Positions 1 through 8,800 of a stretch of DNA of 64,000 nucleotides are shown here, piece after piece. This DNA comes from Streptomyces griseoflavus. Its GTDB lineage: Bacteria > Actinomycetota > Actinomycetes > Streptomycetales > Streptomycetaceae. How positions within the stretch are numbered: position 1 is the first letter of the stretch; each line of letters begins with the position of its first letter. A model generated the notes under the pieces. It ran no database searches. It saw only the letters and a program-made list of their open reading frames with translations, and had not been told where the DNA came from. Location: assembly GCF_014649995.1 (NCBI RefSeq), contig NZ_BMUC01000005.1, forward strand, positions 311,839 to 375,838, given 5' to 3'. Both the position numbers and the translations under genes were made by a program.

Positions 1-1225
1 GCTCGGGGTTCGCCTCGAAGGACACCCGTGCGCCGGTGCCGTCCGGATGCGGATGGCAGGTGATGTTCAGGTCGGTCACCGGTCCGCCGGACAGCGTGGT
101 CAGCTTCGCCTCGCGTCCCGTGAAGGCCGTCTCCGACCCGGCCGGCATGATGTTGACGAGCACGCCGTACAACTGCTCCCCGCTGCCCAGCAGCTTCAGG
201 TCGCGCCGCAGCTCGTCGTAGGGGTAGCGCTGGTGGGTCAGCAGTTCGCCGAGCCGGCGGGCGACCTGCCGGACCAGGTCGGTGCGGCTCTCGGACGGGC
301 GGACGCTCAGGCGCAGCGGCAGCGTGTTCGACAGCATGCCGGGCGCGTTGCGGGAGCGGGCGCCCAGCCGCGCGGTGACCGGCACGCCGATCGTCAGGTC
401 CTCGGCCCCCGTCATCCCGTGGAGGTAGGCGGCGACCGCCGACAGCAGCGCCACCGTCCACGGCGCGCGGGCCGCCCGGCCGGCCGCGTGCAGCGCCGCC
501 AGCTCGGCCGGGGACAGCTCCGCCGACGCGGACAGGGCGGTGGGCGCGGCACCCGTGGGCACACCGGGGGCGAGGCTCGCGGTCTCGGGGCGGTCGGCGA
601 ACGCGTCGTTCCAGTAGCGCCGGTCGTCCGCGTACTCCGGGGAGGTGCGGTAGTCCGCCTCCTCCGCGAGCAGCGCCCGCAGCGTGTCCAGCGGCTCGCC
701 GGCCGGGTCCGTGCCGGTGGACAGCGCCTCGTAGTGCGTGGCGATGCGCCGCGAGTGCAGCACGGAACCGAACGCGTCGGACAGGACGTGGTGGCTGCGC
801 TGGTACCACAGGTGGTGGTCGGGGCCGACCCGCATCAGCACGTGCGCGGACAGGGCGTCCTCGGTCAGGTCCAGCGCGGTGGACCGGTCGGCCTCCACCA
901 GCGCGCGCGCCGCGGCGAACGGGTCCGGCTCGCCGGTCAGGTCGAGCTCACGCCAGGTGGAGCAGCCCGGCGCCACCGGGCGCTGGAACACGCCGTCCGG
1001 CCGCTCCACGAACCGCACGTCGAAGGTGCCGCTCTCCGCCTCCGACCGGCGGACGGCGCGTCGCAGCAGGTCCCCCTCCAGGGGCCCGCGGACCTCCATG
1101 ACGGCCACGGTGTTGTAGGCCGGATTGCCGGGGTCGAGGCCCTGGGCGTGGAAGACCCCCGACTGGGCCGCGGTGAGCGGGAGCAGGCCGGGGTCGGCGG
1201 GCAGGTCGCCGTCGCGTGGTGTCAT
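1..1225 (-). CDS. NRPS condensation-domain protein, N-terminal part (runs off left edge)
   Basis: The minus strand encodes about 408 residues of an NRPS condensation domain, starting at ATG 1225 and still open at base 1. The opening LPLTAAQSGVFHAQ resembles the start of EntF-like C domains. The catalytic motif lies near residue 145 as SHHVLSDAFG, which keeps the HHxxxD core but has Ala where the usual DG glycine stands. Downstream, VPVTARLG and MLSNTLPLRL match late C motifs. It is divergent from the acyl-AMP ligase across a 368-bp gap. Whether the rest of the protein is a free C domain or a full C-A-T-TE synthetase cannot be seen. The start is uncertain because the upstream ribosome binding site is weak. 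Confidence 0.85.
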   Translation of the reverse strand, partial: MTPRDGDLPADPGLLPLTAAQSGVFHAQGLDPGNPAYNTVAVMEVRGPLEGDLLRRAVRRSEAESGTFDVRFVERPDGVFQRPVAPGCSTWRELDLTGEPDPFAAARALVEADRSTALDLTEDALSAHVLMRVGPDHHLWYQRSHHVLSDAFGSVLHSRRIATHYEALSTGTDPAGEPLDTLRALLAEEADYRTSPEYADDRRYWNDAFADRPETASLAPGVPTGAAPTALSASAELSPAELAALHAAGRAARAPWTVALLSAVAAYLHGMTGAEDLTIGVPVTARLGARSRNAPGMLSNTLPLRLSVRPSESRTDLVRQVARRLGELLTHQRYPYDELRRDLKLLGSGEQLYGVLVNIMPAGSETAFTGREAKLTTLSGGPVTDLNITCHPHPDGTGARVSFEANPE

Positions 1226-1593
1226 CTGGTTCGTAACCGCTCTCGTGGACTTCCGGGAAACCGCCGGGCGCCACCCGCGGTCTCCAGGGCCTTGACGGAG
1301 GTTGCCGGTGGACGGTGCGGCGTCCCCGCGCGAGCGCCCTTCTCGTCCGCGGCGCAGGGCGGGTCGGCACCCCGCTCGATGCTGCACGGGCCGTCCGCCG
1401 GTCGCCAGGCAACCGACCGGCAACCGCTATTGCTGTGTAACTGCCGCTCGGCCCGAACGAGTTACCGGGCCCCTGCCTGGCGCCGCCGCGCGCGGAACGC
1501 CGAGGCTGGCGGTCACCGCACGCGGCGCCCGCCCGTGGGGAGCCGGCCGTGCCGCGGGCATCCCGGCACCACATCCCGGAGAGGACGAGCACG
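1226..1593. promoter_or_regulatory. Divergent intergenic region with heptamer direct repeat
   Basis: This 368-bp gap separates the leftward C-domain gene from the rightward acyl-AMP ligase and must carry both promoters. On the plus strand a heptamer GGCAACC occurs at 1408-1414 and again at 1419-1425, a period of 11 bp. About 8 bp further lies the AT-richer stretch 1426-1442. Heptamers with an 11-bp period placed 8 bp before a -10 element are typical of SARP activators. Just downstream GTAACT (1437-1442) and AGTTAC (1460-1465) form an inverted repeat with a 17-bp spacer. No convincing -35 was found, so the regulatory reading is tentative. Confidence 0.4.
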
Positions 1594-3228
1594 TTGGGAA
1601 TCGGGGACCGAGGACTGCTCGACTGGCTGGACGACGCGTCCGCCGAGCGCGGCCTGTACTACGCGCAGCGCGGCGACGGCTGGGACTTCCTGTCCTACCG
1701 CGACCTGCGGGACCTGGTGCTGAGCACCGCCGCGGCCCTGCGGGCGCGAGGCGTCGGCGACGGTGACGTGGTCGCGCTGGTGCAGCGCTCCGGTCCCGGC
1801 TTCGTCGCCACCTTCTTCGGCGCGCTGGCCGCGGGCGCCACGCCCTGCACCATCGCCCCGCCGTTCGCCTTCCAGCGGGCCGACGAGTACGAGCGGCACG
1901 CCGCCCACCTGCTCGGCACCGTGCGGCCCCGGATCACCGTCTGCGACGAGGAGTCGCAGGAACGCGTCCGCAAGGTCGCCGCCGCGACCGACCTGCCGGA
2001 ACCGGTCGTCTTCGACGAACTCGTCGCCGGCGCGGAGCCGTTGGACGGCCCGCTGCCGCTGCCGGAGACCGCGCTGGTGCAGTTCACCTCGGGCTCCAGC
2101 GGCTTCTCCCGGGGCGTGCGGATCTCCGCCGACGCCCTGCGCACCAACCTCACGGGGATGCGCGGCTGGCTGGGCTGCGACCCGGAGCTCCCCGCGATCA
2201 GCTGGCTCCCGGTCCACCACGACATGGGCCTGGTCGGCTTCCTGCTCAACGTCGTCGTCACCGGCTTCGACGGGCACATGCTCCAGCCGGACGACTTCAT
2301 CCGCTCGCCGCAGCGCTATCTGCGGCGGATCAGCGAGCAGCGGATCGCGATGACGGCCATGCCCAACTTCGGGCTCTCCTACATCCTGCGCCGCGTCCGC
2401 CCGGCCGACCTCGACGGCCTGCGGTTCGACTCGCTGCGCTGCGTCATCATCGGCGCCGAACGCGTCGACCCGAAGGTGCTGGACGACGTCCACGCCCTGC
2501 TCGGCCCGCACGGGCTCGACCGCGGCGCCCTGCTGCCCGCCTACGGCAGCGCCGAGGCGACCCTCGCCGTGACCGGGCTGGCCCCCGGCGAGGGCTGGTC
2601 CACGCGCGAGCCGGACGAGGGCGACGCGGGCTCCCTCGCCGGCACGGCGGTGGTCGGCTGCGGCCGGCCGCTCGAGGACCGTACGGTGACCATCGTCTCC
2701 GAGGAGGGGGACGTGCTGCCGGACGGGCAGGTCGGCGAGATCGTGGTCAGCGGCGTGTCCATCGCCGACGGTTACGTCGGCGACGCCGGCACCGCCTCCG
2801 GCACCAGCATCGGCGACCGGCTGCGGACCGGCGACGCGGGATTCCTGCGCGACGGGCAGCTGTTCGTGATCGGCCGGCTCGGCGACGGGCTGAAGGTCAA
2901 CGGCAAGATGGTGTTCGCCGAGAGCCTGGAGACGCTGCTGCACCAGCGGGGCATCCCCGAGCGCCGGGTCGCGGTGCTGCTCGGTGTCCGCGACGGCGCG
3001 CCGACCGGCGTCGCCGTCTTCGCGGGCGTCCAGGACGGCTGGCGGCGCGCCGCCCACGAGGTGCTGTCCGAGTGGCTGGGCGACGCCGAACTGCTCGCCG
3101 TCGAGGTCCCCCGCGGCGGCATCGCCGTCACCTCCAGCGGCAAGCCGAGGCGACGGGTCATCTGGAAGGCGCTGTGCGGCGGCACGTACGAGGACACCGT
3201 GCGGCCGCTGACACCCGAGGACGACTGA
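1594..3228 (+). CDS. Fatty-acyl-AMP ligase (FAAL-type)
   Basis: This 544-residue adenylating enzyme probably activates a fatty acid as acyl-AMP and passes it to the first carrier protein of the neighbouring NRPS. FTSGSSGFSRG (near residue 163) is the P-loop. WLPVHHDMGLVG (near 207) is characteristic of the FAAL/DltE group. YGSAEAT (near 316) is the A5 motif, and TSSGKPRRR (near 513) holds the C-terminal catalytic lysine. I prefer TTG 1594 because GGAGAGG sits 9 nt upstream; an in-frame GTG at 1549 lacks such a site. A strong terminator follows. It could instead load a shorter or functionalised acid, and the chain length cannot be read. Confidence 0.85.
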   Translation: MGIGDRGLLDWLDDASAERGLYYAQRGDGWDFLSYRDLRDLVLSTAAALRARGVGDGDVVALVQRSGPGFVATFFGALAAGATPCTIAPPFAFQRADEYERHAAHLLGTVRPRITVCDEESQERVRKVAAATDLPEPVVFDELVAGAEPLDGPLPLPETALVQFTSGSSGFSRGVRISADALRTNLTGMRGWLGCDPELPAISWLPVHHDMGLVGFLLNVVVTGFDGHMLQPDDFIRSPQRYLRRISEQRIAMTAMPNFGLSYILRRVRPADLDGLRFDSLRCVIIGAERVDPKVLDDVHALLGPHGLDRGALLPAYGSAEATLAVTGLAPGEGWSTREPDEGDAGSLAGTAVVGCGRPLEDRTVTIVSEEGDVLPDGQVGEIVVSGVSIADGYVGDAGTASGTSIGDRLRTGDAGFLRDGQLFVIGRLGDGLKVNGKMVFAESLETLLHQRGIPERRVAVLLGVRDGAPTGVAVFAGVQDGWRRAAHEVLSEWLGDAELLAVEVPRGGIAVTSSGKPRRRVIWKALCGGTYEDTVRPLTPEDD

Positions 3229-3239
3229 CGAGGACAAGC

Positions 3240-3291
3240 GACGCGGCGGGGGCGGAGGACGGGAGGATCCGTCCTCCGCCCCCGCCGCGTC
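3240..3291 (+). terminator. Intrinsic hairpin terminator of the acyl-AMP ligase gene
   Basis: Two perfectly complementary 23-nt arms (3240-3262 and 3269-3291) flank a 6-nt loop, starting 12 bp after the ligase stop codon. The stem is almost all G and C and has no T-run, as is usual in Streptomyces. Confidence 0.85.
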
Positions 3292-3693
3292 ACGCCGTGC
3301 CGGCGGGCTCCCCGCCCCGCCCGGCTCCCGCGCCACGGCCCCGTCTGCGGCCACGGCTCCGGCGGGCCCGAGGTTCGTGGTGGAGTGCCGGTCGAAGGGC
3401 GGCTTTCGAGGGTTCCTCGGTCGACCGGGTGAGGGCGGTCCGCGGTCATGGCTCCGGCGGCCTCATGCTTGCGGCGGAGTGCCGGTCGGGGGGCGGGGCG
3501 TTCGCGGGTCGGTGGCTCTCCGCGTGACGGTGGTCCGCGGTCGGGGCGTTCGCGTCGTGCGGTTCCCCGCCTGACGGCCGCTCGCGGGCACGGCCCTGGC
3601 GGGTATGCGGGGGAGTGCCGGTCTGCGGTCGTGGCCGCTGCGGGACCGCGGGCGTGGGCCCGCGGTCAGGCGCCGGGCCGGTCCGTCCCGGAA
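3292..3693. other. Non-coding stretch with degenerate GC-rich repeats
   Basis: No credible gene lies between the two facing terminators. The stretch carries three loose copies of a unit beginning GGAGTGCCGGTC (near 3380, 3477 and 3612) and several GGTCCGCGGTC blocks. Open frames here have no family motifs and look like consequences of GC content. It may be a decayed sequence or a local repeat expansion. Confidence 0.5.
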
Positions 3694-3735
3694 CGCCGAC
3701 GACCGCCCCGGCACGGTCCGGGGCGGTCGTCGGCG
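3694..3735 (-). terminator. Intrinsic hairpin terminator of the diiron protein gene
   Basis: Perfect 18-nt arms (3694-3711 and 3718-3735) with a 6-nt loop lie about 20 bp beyond the stop of the leftward diiron gene, facing the terminator of the converging ligase gene. Confidence 0.85.
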
Positions 3736-3754
3736 TGGCGCGGGGGCCGGCGGT

Positions 3755-4774
3755 TCAGCGGACCGCGGCCATCGTCTCCACCCGCACCAGGTTCTCCGCG
3801 ATCAGCAGTTCCTTCACCCGCTCCGACAGCATGCCCAGCTGCCGCAGCACATGGATGACCTGCTGGAACAGCAGCTGCCGGTACGTGGCCATCATCGGGT
3901 TGGTCTTGGCGAACCGCACGCCCAGCTCGACGTCCAGGTCCATGCGCTCCCACAGCTCCCGCAGCATGAACCGGCGCGACATCAGCCGGATCGCCTCCAG
4001 CAGGAAGTCCTCCCGTTCGCGCAGCTCCGCCGAGGTGACCTGCTGGTACATGCCGGTGAGCGCGGTGACGCCGAAGGCGATGTGCCGGGCCTCGTCGCTC
4101 GCCACCATCCGCGTGATCTGCCGGATCAGCGGGTCGCCGAAGCCGCTGCTGGCCAGGCGCAGCCCGGTGATGGCCAGGCCCTCCATGACCACCTGCATGC
4201 CGAGGTAGACGATGTCCCAGCGCGACTCCGACAGCACGTCGTGCAGCAGCGTCCCCAGGCCCGGGTTGACCGGGTAGACCACGCCCAGCTTCTCGTCGAT
4301 GTAGCGCGCGAACGCCTCCACGTGCCGCGCCTCGTCGGCGACCTGGGAGGCGGCGTAGGTCTTCGCGTCCATGTCGGGCACGGTCTCGACGAGCCGGGCC
4401 GTGGTCACCAGCGCGCCCTGTTCCCCGTGGAGGAACTGGCTGCACATCCACGCCTGGTACTCCCACCGGAACCGGGTGAGCATTTCCCGGGGCACCGGGC
4501 TGCCCTCGCCGATCACGAACGACGCGAGTTTCGCGCCGTTCTCCTCGGCCAGTTCGGAGCCGAACCGGACGTCGTGGTCCCAGTCGATGTCGGTGGTGGC
4601 GTTCCACTGGGAGGCCTTGTTCTTCTCGTACAGGCTCCACACACGGCTGTCGCGCTTGCCGTAGTCCCAGTTCAGGCAGGCCCGGGTGAGGGTCTCCACC
4701 TCCATCAGCTCCGCCTTGACGGATTCAAGGGTGAAGAACGTCGGGTCGGCTGCCTCGTCAGGAAGGGCGGTCAT
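3755..4774 (-). CDS. Ferritin-like diiron oxygenase family protein
   Basis: This 339-residue helical protein has the paired carboxylate/histidine motifs of ferritin-like non-heme diiron enzymes. These are an early Glu in QFLHGEQGAL, DEARHVEAF near residue 145, an internal VVMEGLA, and DEARHIAFG near residue 224. The family includes N-oxygenases, desaturase-like and C-H oxidising enzymes, and the substrate cannot be deduced here. It is divergent from the thioesterase/NRPS operon across about 200 bp and probably modifies the acyl chain or a carrier-bound residue of the region A product. It differs clearly in sequence from the second diiron protein at 37840-38802. ATG 4774 is the only reasonable start seen. 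Confidence 0.75.
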   Translation of the reverse strand: MTALPDEAADPTFFTLESVKAELMEVETLTRACLNWDYGKRDSRVWSLYEKNKASQWNATTDIDWDHDVRFGSELAEENGAKLASFVIGEGSPVPREMLTRFRWEYQAWMCSQFLHGEQGALVTTARLVETVPDMDAKTYAASQVADEARHVEAFARYIDEKLGVVYPVNPGLGTLLHDVLSESRWDIVYLGMQVVMEGLAITGLRLASSGFGDPLIRQITRMVASDEARHIAFGVTALTGMYQQVTSAELREREDFLLEAIRLMSRRFMLRELWERMDLDVELGVRFAKTNPMMATYRQLLFQQVIHVLRQLGMLSERVKELLIAENLVRVETMAAVR

Positions 4775-4978
4775 CGTGAAGGAGATCCCCTCGGGGCACA
4801 GATGCAGGATTGTTCCGTCGATCCTCGCCACGGGCGTTCGCGCAGGCCAGGCAGACGCCGGGCAACTGGGCGGCAGAGGTGTTGCCGGTGGGTGTGCCTG
4901 GCCCCGTCGCGGCCGGCCGCCCCACCATCGTCCCCGCGGGCCACCGCCCGGAGAACGACCGGCCGACGAAGGAGCGGG

Positions 4979-5794
4979 ATGCGAACCGACGCCGCCGCAC
5001 GACCCTCCCACCCTGCGCACACCCCGACGCGCGGCGTGGGCAGTCCGTGGATCGTCGGCCGGGTGACAGCACCCGACGCCCGCCTGAGGCTGATCTGTCT
5101 GCCGCAGGCGGGCGGCAGTGCCGCGTCGTTCGCGCCCTGGCGGCTCACCCCGCCGCCGGGCATCGAGCTGGCCACGGTGGAGCTGCCCGGCCGGGGCGTC
5201 CGCAGCGCCGAACCGGTGCCCGACACCCTGGAGGAGCTGGCCGACGCCGTGCTCGACGGCATAGCCGGTGAACTCCGCGCGCCCTACGCCCTCTTCGGTC
5301 ACAGCTTCGGCGCGCTGATCGGCTACGAGCTCGCCGTCCGCATCCGCCGCCGCGGCCTCACCCCGCCCGCGGCGCTGCTCGTCTCCGCCTCCCGCGCCCC
5401 GCACACCCGGGTGCTCCGGCGGGTCACCGACCGCGACGACGAGGGCCTGCTGAGCTGGCTGGAGGGGTTCGGCGGCTTCCCGCCCGAACTGCGCCGCTAC
5501 CCGGCGTACCTGCGGTACGCGGTGCGCACGGTCCGCCGCGACCTGGCGCTGGCGGAGGCGTACACGGCCCCCGGTCCGGTGGCCGCCGGCTGTCCCCTGC
5601 ACGTGTTCGGCGGCGCCGACGACACGCTGGTGAGCCCGCAGCGGCTGGAGGACTGGCGGGACTGCGCCGACGACGGGTTCACGCTGCGGCTGCTGCCCGG
5701 CGGTCACGACTGTCCGTTCACCCACGCCGGGGACATGCTCGACGCCCTCGCCGGGGCTCTCGGCCCGCTCGCCCGGCCGGTTCCCCGCTCCTGA
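4979..5794 (+). CDS. Type II thioesterase (NRPS editing)
   Basis: A 271-residue alpha/beta hydrolase of the GrsT/RifR type, which removes wrong or stalled groups from carrier domains. The opening [17 protein letters not shown] and the nucleophile elbow FGHSFGAL (Ser near residue 107) are diagnostic. LPGGHDCPF near residue 240 supplies the catalytic His. The longest frame runs back to 3605, but AAGGAG just before ATG 4979 and the position of the conserved N terminus mark the true start. It precedes the NRPS gene by 73 bp and is probably first in that operon. Confidence 0.9.
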   Translation: MRTDAAARPSHPAHTPTRGVGSPWIVGRVTAPDARLRLICLPQAGGSAASFAPWRLTPPPGIELATVELPGRGVRSAEPVPDTLEELADAVLDGIAGELRAPYALFGHSFGALIGYELAVRIRRRGLTPPAALLVSASRAPHTRVLRRVTDRDDEGLLSWLEGFGGFPPELRRYPAYLRYAVRTVRRDLALAEAYTAPGPVAAGCPLHVFGGADDTLVSPQRLEDWRDCADDGFTLRLLPGGHDCPFTHAGDMLDALAGALGPLARPVPRS

Positions 5795-5867
5795 CCCACC
5801 GGCCCGACCCCGCCCGGGCGAGCGCGTCGCCGTACGCGCCGCCGACCGCTTCCGGGAAGACCTCACA

Positions 5868-8800
5868 GTGAAGACCAACGCCGCCCCGCAGGACCCCAGG
5901 CCGTCGCAGCCGACGCCGCAGAGCACCGTCCCGTCCCCGATCGAGGCCGCGCTGCCCGTCACCCCGTTGCAGGAGGGCATGCTCTTCCACGCCCTCTACG
6001 ACCCCGAGGGCGCGGACGTCTACACCGTGCAGGCGCCCTTCGAGCTGACCGGCCGGCTCGACGCCGACGCGCTCAGGGCCGCCTGCGCGGACACGCTCGC
6101 CCGGCACACCGCGCTGCGGGCCGGTTTCCGCGAGCGCGCCGGCGGCCGGCCCGTGCAGCTGGTCCGCCGCACCGCGACCACGTCCTGGACGGTGCTCGAC
6201 CTCGCGGGCGAGGCGGAATCCGCCCGCGCCGGGAAGCTGGTCGCCTTCCTGGAGGAGGAGCGCCGCCGCCGCTTCGACATGGCGGACCCGCCGCTGATCC
6301 GGTTCGCGCTCGTCCGGCTCGCCGCGGACCGGCACGCGTTCGTGCTGACGTACCACCACATCCTGCTCGACGGCTGGTCGGTGCCGCTGGTGCTGGAGGA
6401 CCTGTTCACCCGCTACCACCACCACGCCACCGGCCACGGCACCGTCACCGGCGCCCCCCTCACCCCCCTCACCGACTACCTGCGCTGGCTGTCCCGGCAG
6501 GACCGGGCCGCCGCCGAACGGGCCTGGGGCGAGGCGCTGGCCGGACTGGCCCGGCCGACGCTCGTCGCACCGGGCGCGACCGAGGGCGGCGACGGGACAC
6601 TCCCCGGACTGGTCCGCGTCACCCTGCCCGAGGACACCAGCCGCGCGCTGGAGCGGGCCGCGCGCCGGCACGGCCTCACCCTGAACTCGGTCGTCCAGGG
6701 CACCTGGGCGCTGCTGCTGGCGCTGCTCACGGGCTCCGACGACGTGGTGTTCGGGCAGACCGTGCACGGCCGCCCGGCCGATCTCCCCGGCGCCGACCGG
6801 ATCGTGGGTCTGCTGATGAACACCGTCCCCGTGCGGGTGCGGATCGATCCCGCGGAACCGGCGGCCGCGCTCTTCGCGCGGATCCAGGACGAACAGCTCG
6901 CCCTCGCCCCGCACCAGCACCTCGGTCTGACCGCCGTGCGGCGCCTGGCCGGTCACGGCCCGCTGTTCGACACCGCGACCAGCTTCGGTGACGCGCCCCT
7001 GGGCTGGGACGCCCTGGGCGACGCCGTCCCCGGCCTGCGCGTCGCCCCCCTGCTGCGGGCCGAGGAGGAGGCCCGGGACACCGCCGGCGCCGACGCTCCC
7101 GGCGGGCCGGAGATCACCGGCGCGACGCACTACCCGCTGAGCGTCGTCGCGCTCGCCGGCCCCCGGCTGAGCCTTCACGTCAGCTACCGCGCGGACGTGT
7201 TCGACGCCGCGCGCGTGGAGCTGATCGGCTCCCGCCTGCGGCTGCTGCTCGACGGCTTCGCGCAGGACCCCACCACGCCCGTCGCCCGGCTGCCGCTGCT
7301 GACCGCCGAGGAACACCGCACGGTGCTGGACGAGTGGGGCAGCGGCTCCGGGGCGCTCCCCGAACCGGCCCCGCTGACCCGGCGGTTCGCGGAACAGGTA
7401 CGCGCCACCCCCGACGCGCCCGCCGTCACCGACGCCGAACGCACCCTCACCTACCGCGAGCTGGACGACGCCGCCGGCCGGCTGGCCGGGCTCCTGACCG
7501 AACGGGGCGTCACCCGCGGCGACCTGGTGGCCGTCGTCCTGCCCCGCGGCACCGACCTCATCGTGGCCCTGCTCGCCGCGCTGAAGGCCGGCGCCGGGTA
7601 CGTGCCGGTGGACCCCGGCCACCCGGCCGACCGCATCGCCCACCTGCTCGACGACTCCGCGCCCGCCGCCGTGGTCTGCGCCGACGCCGGCCACCCCGCC
7701 CTCGCCGGCCGCCCCGCACCCGTCCCGCTCGGCGACCCGGCCGTACGGGCGGCCCTGGCGGCGTACGACGGGCCCGCCCCGGACGCCGAGGTGCGGCCCG
7801 GGGACACCGCGTACGTCATCTACACCTCCGGCTCGACCGGCCGCCCCAAGGGCGTGGTCGTCGAGCACCGCACGGTCGACGGCTACCTCGCCTTCGCCCG
7901 CGCCGCCTACCCCGGACTGGCCGGCCGGGCACTGGTGCACTCGCCGCCGTCGTTCGACCTCACCGTCACCGGCATCCTCGGCCCCCTGACCGCGGGCGGC
8001 CTGGTCCACGTAGTCGACCTGGACGACGTCGATGCCCCGGCCGGCGCCGGGACCCGGCCGCCCGCCTTCGTCAAGGCCACCCCCAGCCACCTGCCGGTGC
8101 TGGTGGCCTCCTCCGACTGGTACTCGCCCACCGGGCAACTCGTCCTCGGCGGCGAGCAGCTGACCGGCGAGGCGCTCGCCGAGTGGCGTGCGGCCCACCC
8201 CGGCGTGACGGTCGTCAACGAGTACGGTCCCACCGAGGCGACCGTCGGCTGCATGGAGTACCGCCTGGAGCCCGGAGATCCGCTGCCCGGGGGCGCCGTA
8301 CCCATCGGCGGCCCCGTGCCCGCCGCGCGGCTCTACGTCCTCGACCCCTGGCTGCGCCCGGTACCGGCCGGCGTCCCCGGCGAGCTGTACATCGGGGGTG
8401 ACGTCCTGGCCCGGGGCTACGCCCGCCGCCCGGGACTCACCGCGTCCCGCTTCGTCGCCGATCCGTTCGGGGCGCCGGGAGCCAGGATGTACCGCACCGG
8501 CGACCTCGCCTGGTGGCGGCCCGACGGCGTCATGGTCTACGGCGGGCGCACCGACGACCAGGTGAAGATCCGCGGCCACCGGATCGAACTCGGCGAGGTC
8601 GAGGCCGTGATCGGCACCGATCCCGCGGTCGCCCGGGTGGCCGCGGCCGTGCGCGAGGACCGGCGGGGCACCCCCCGCCTGGTGGCGTACGTGGTGCCCG
8701 CCGCCGGAAGCGACACCTCCGGCCTGGCGGACCGCGTCGCCGGACTGCTGCCCGCCTACATGGTGCCCTCGGCCTTCGTCCCGCTGACCGGGCTCCCGCT

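Noticed and set aside
598-615. Palindrome GAACG-CGT-CGTTC resembling the region C operator
   Set aside because: It lies inside the C-domain coding sequence, has the wrong spacer and is explained by codons for the protein.
3605-4978. Long plus-strand extension upstream of the type II thioesterase
   Set aside because: It overlaps the diiron gene on the other strand, has no motif, and a clear ribosome binding site and conserved N terminus place the start at 4979.
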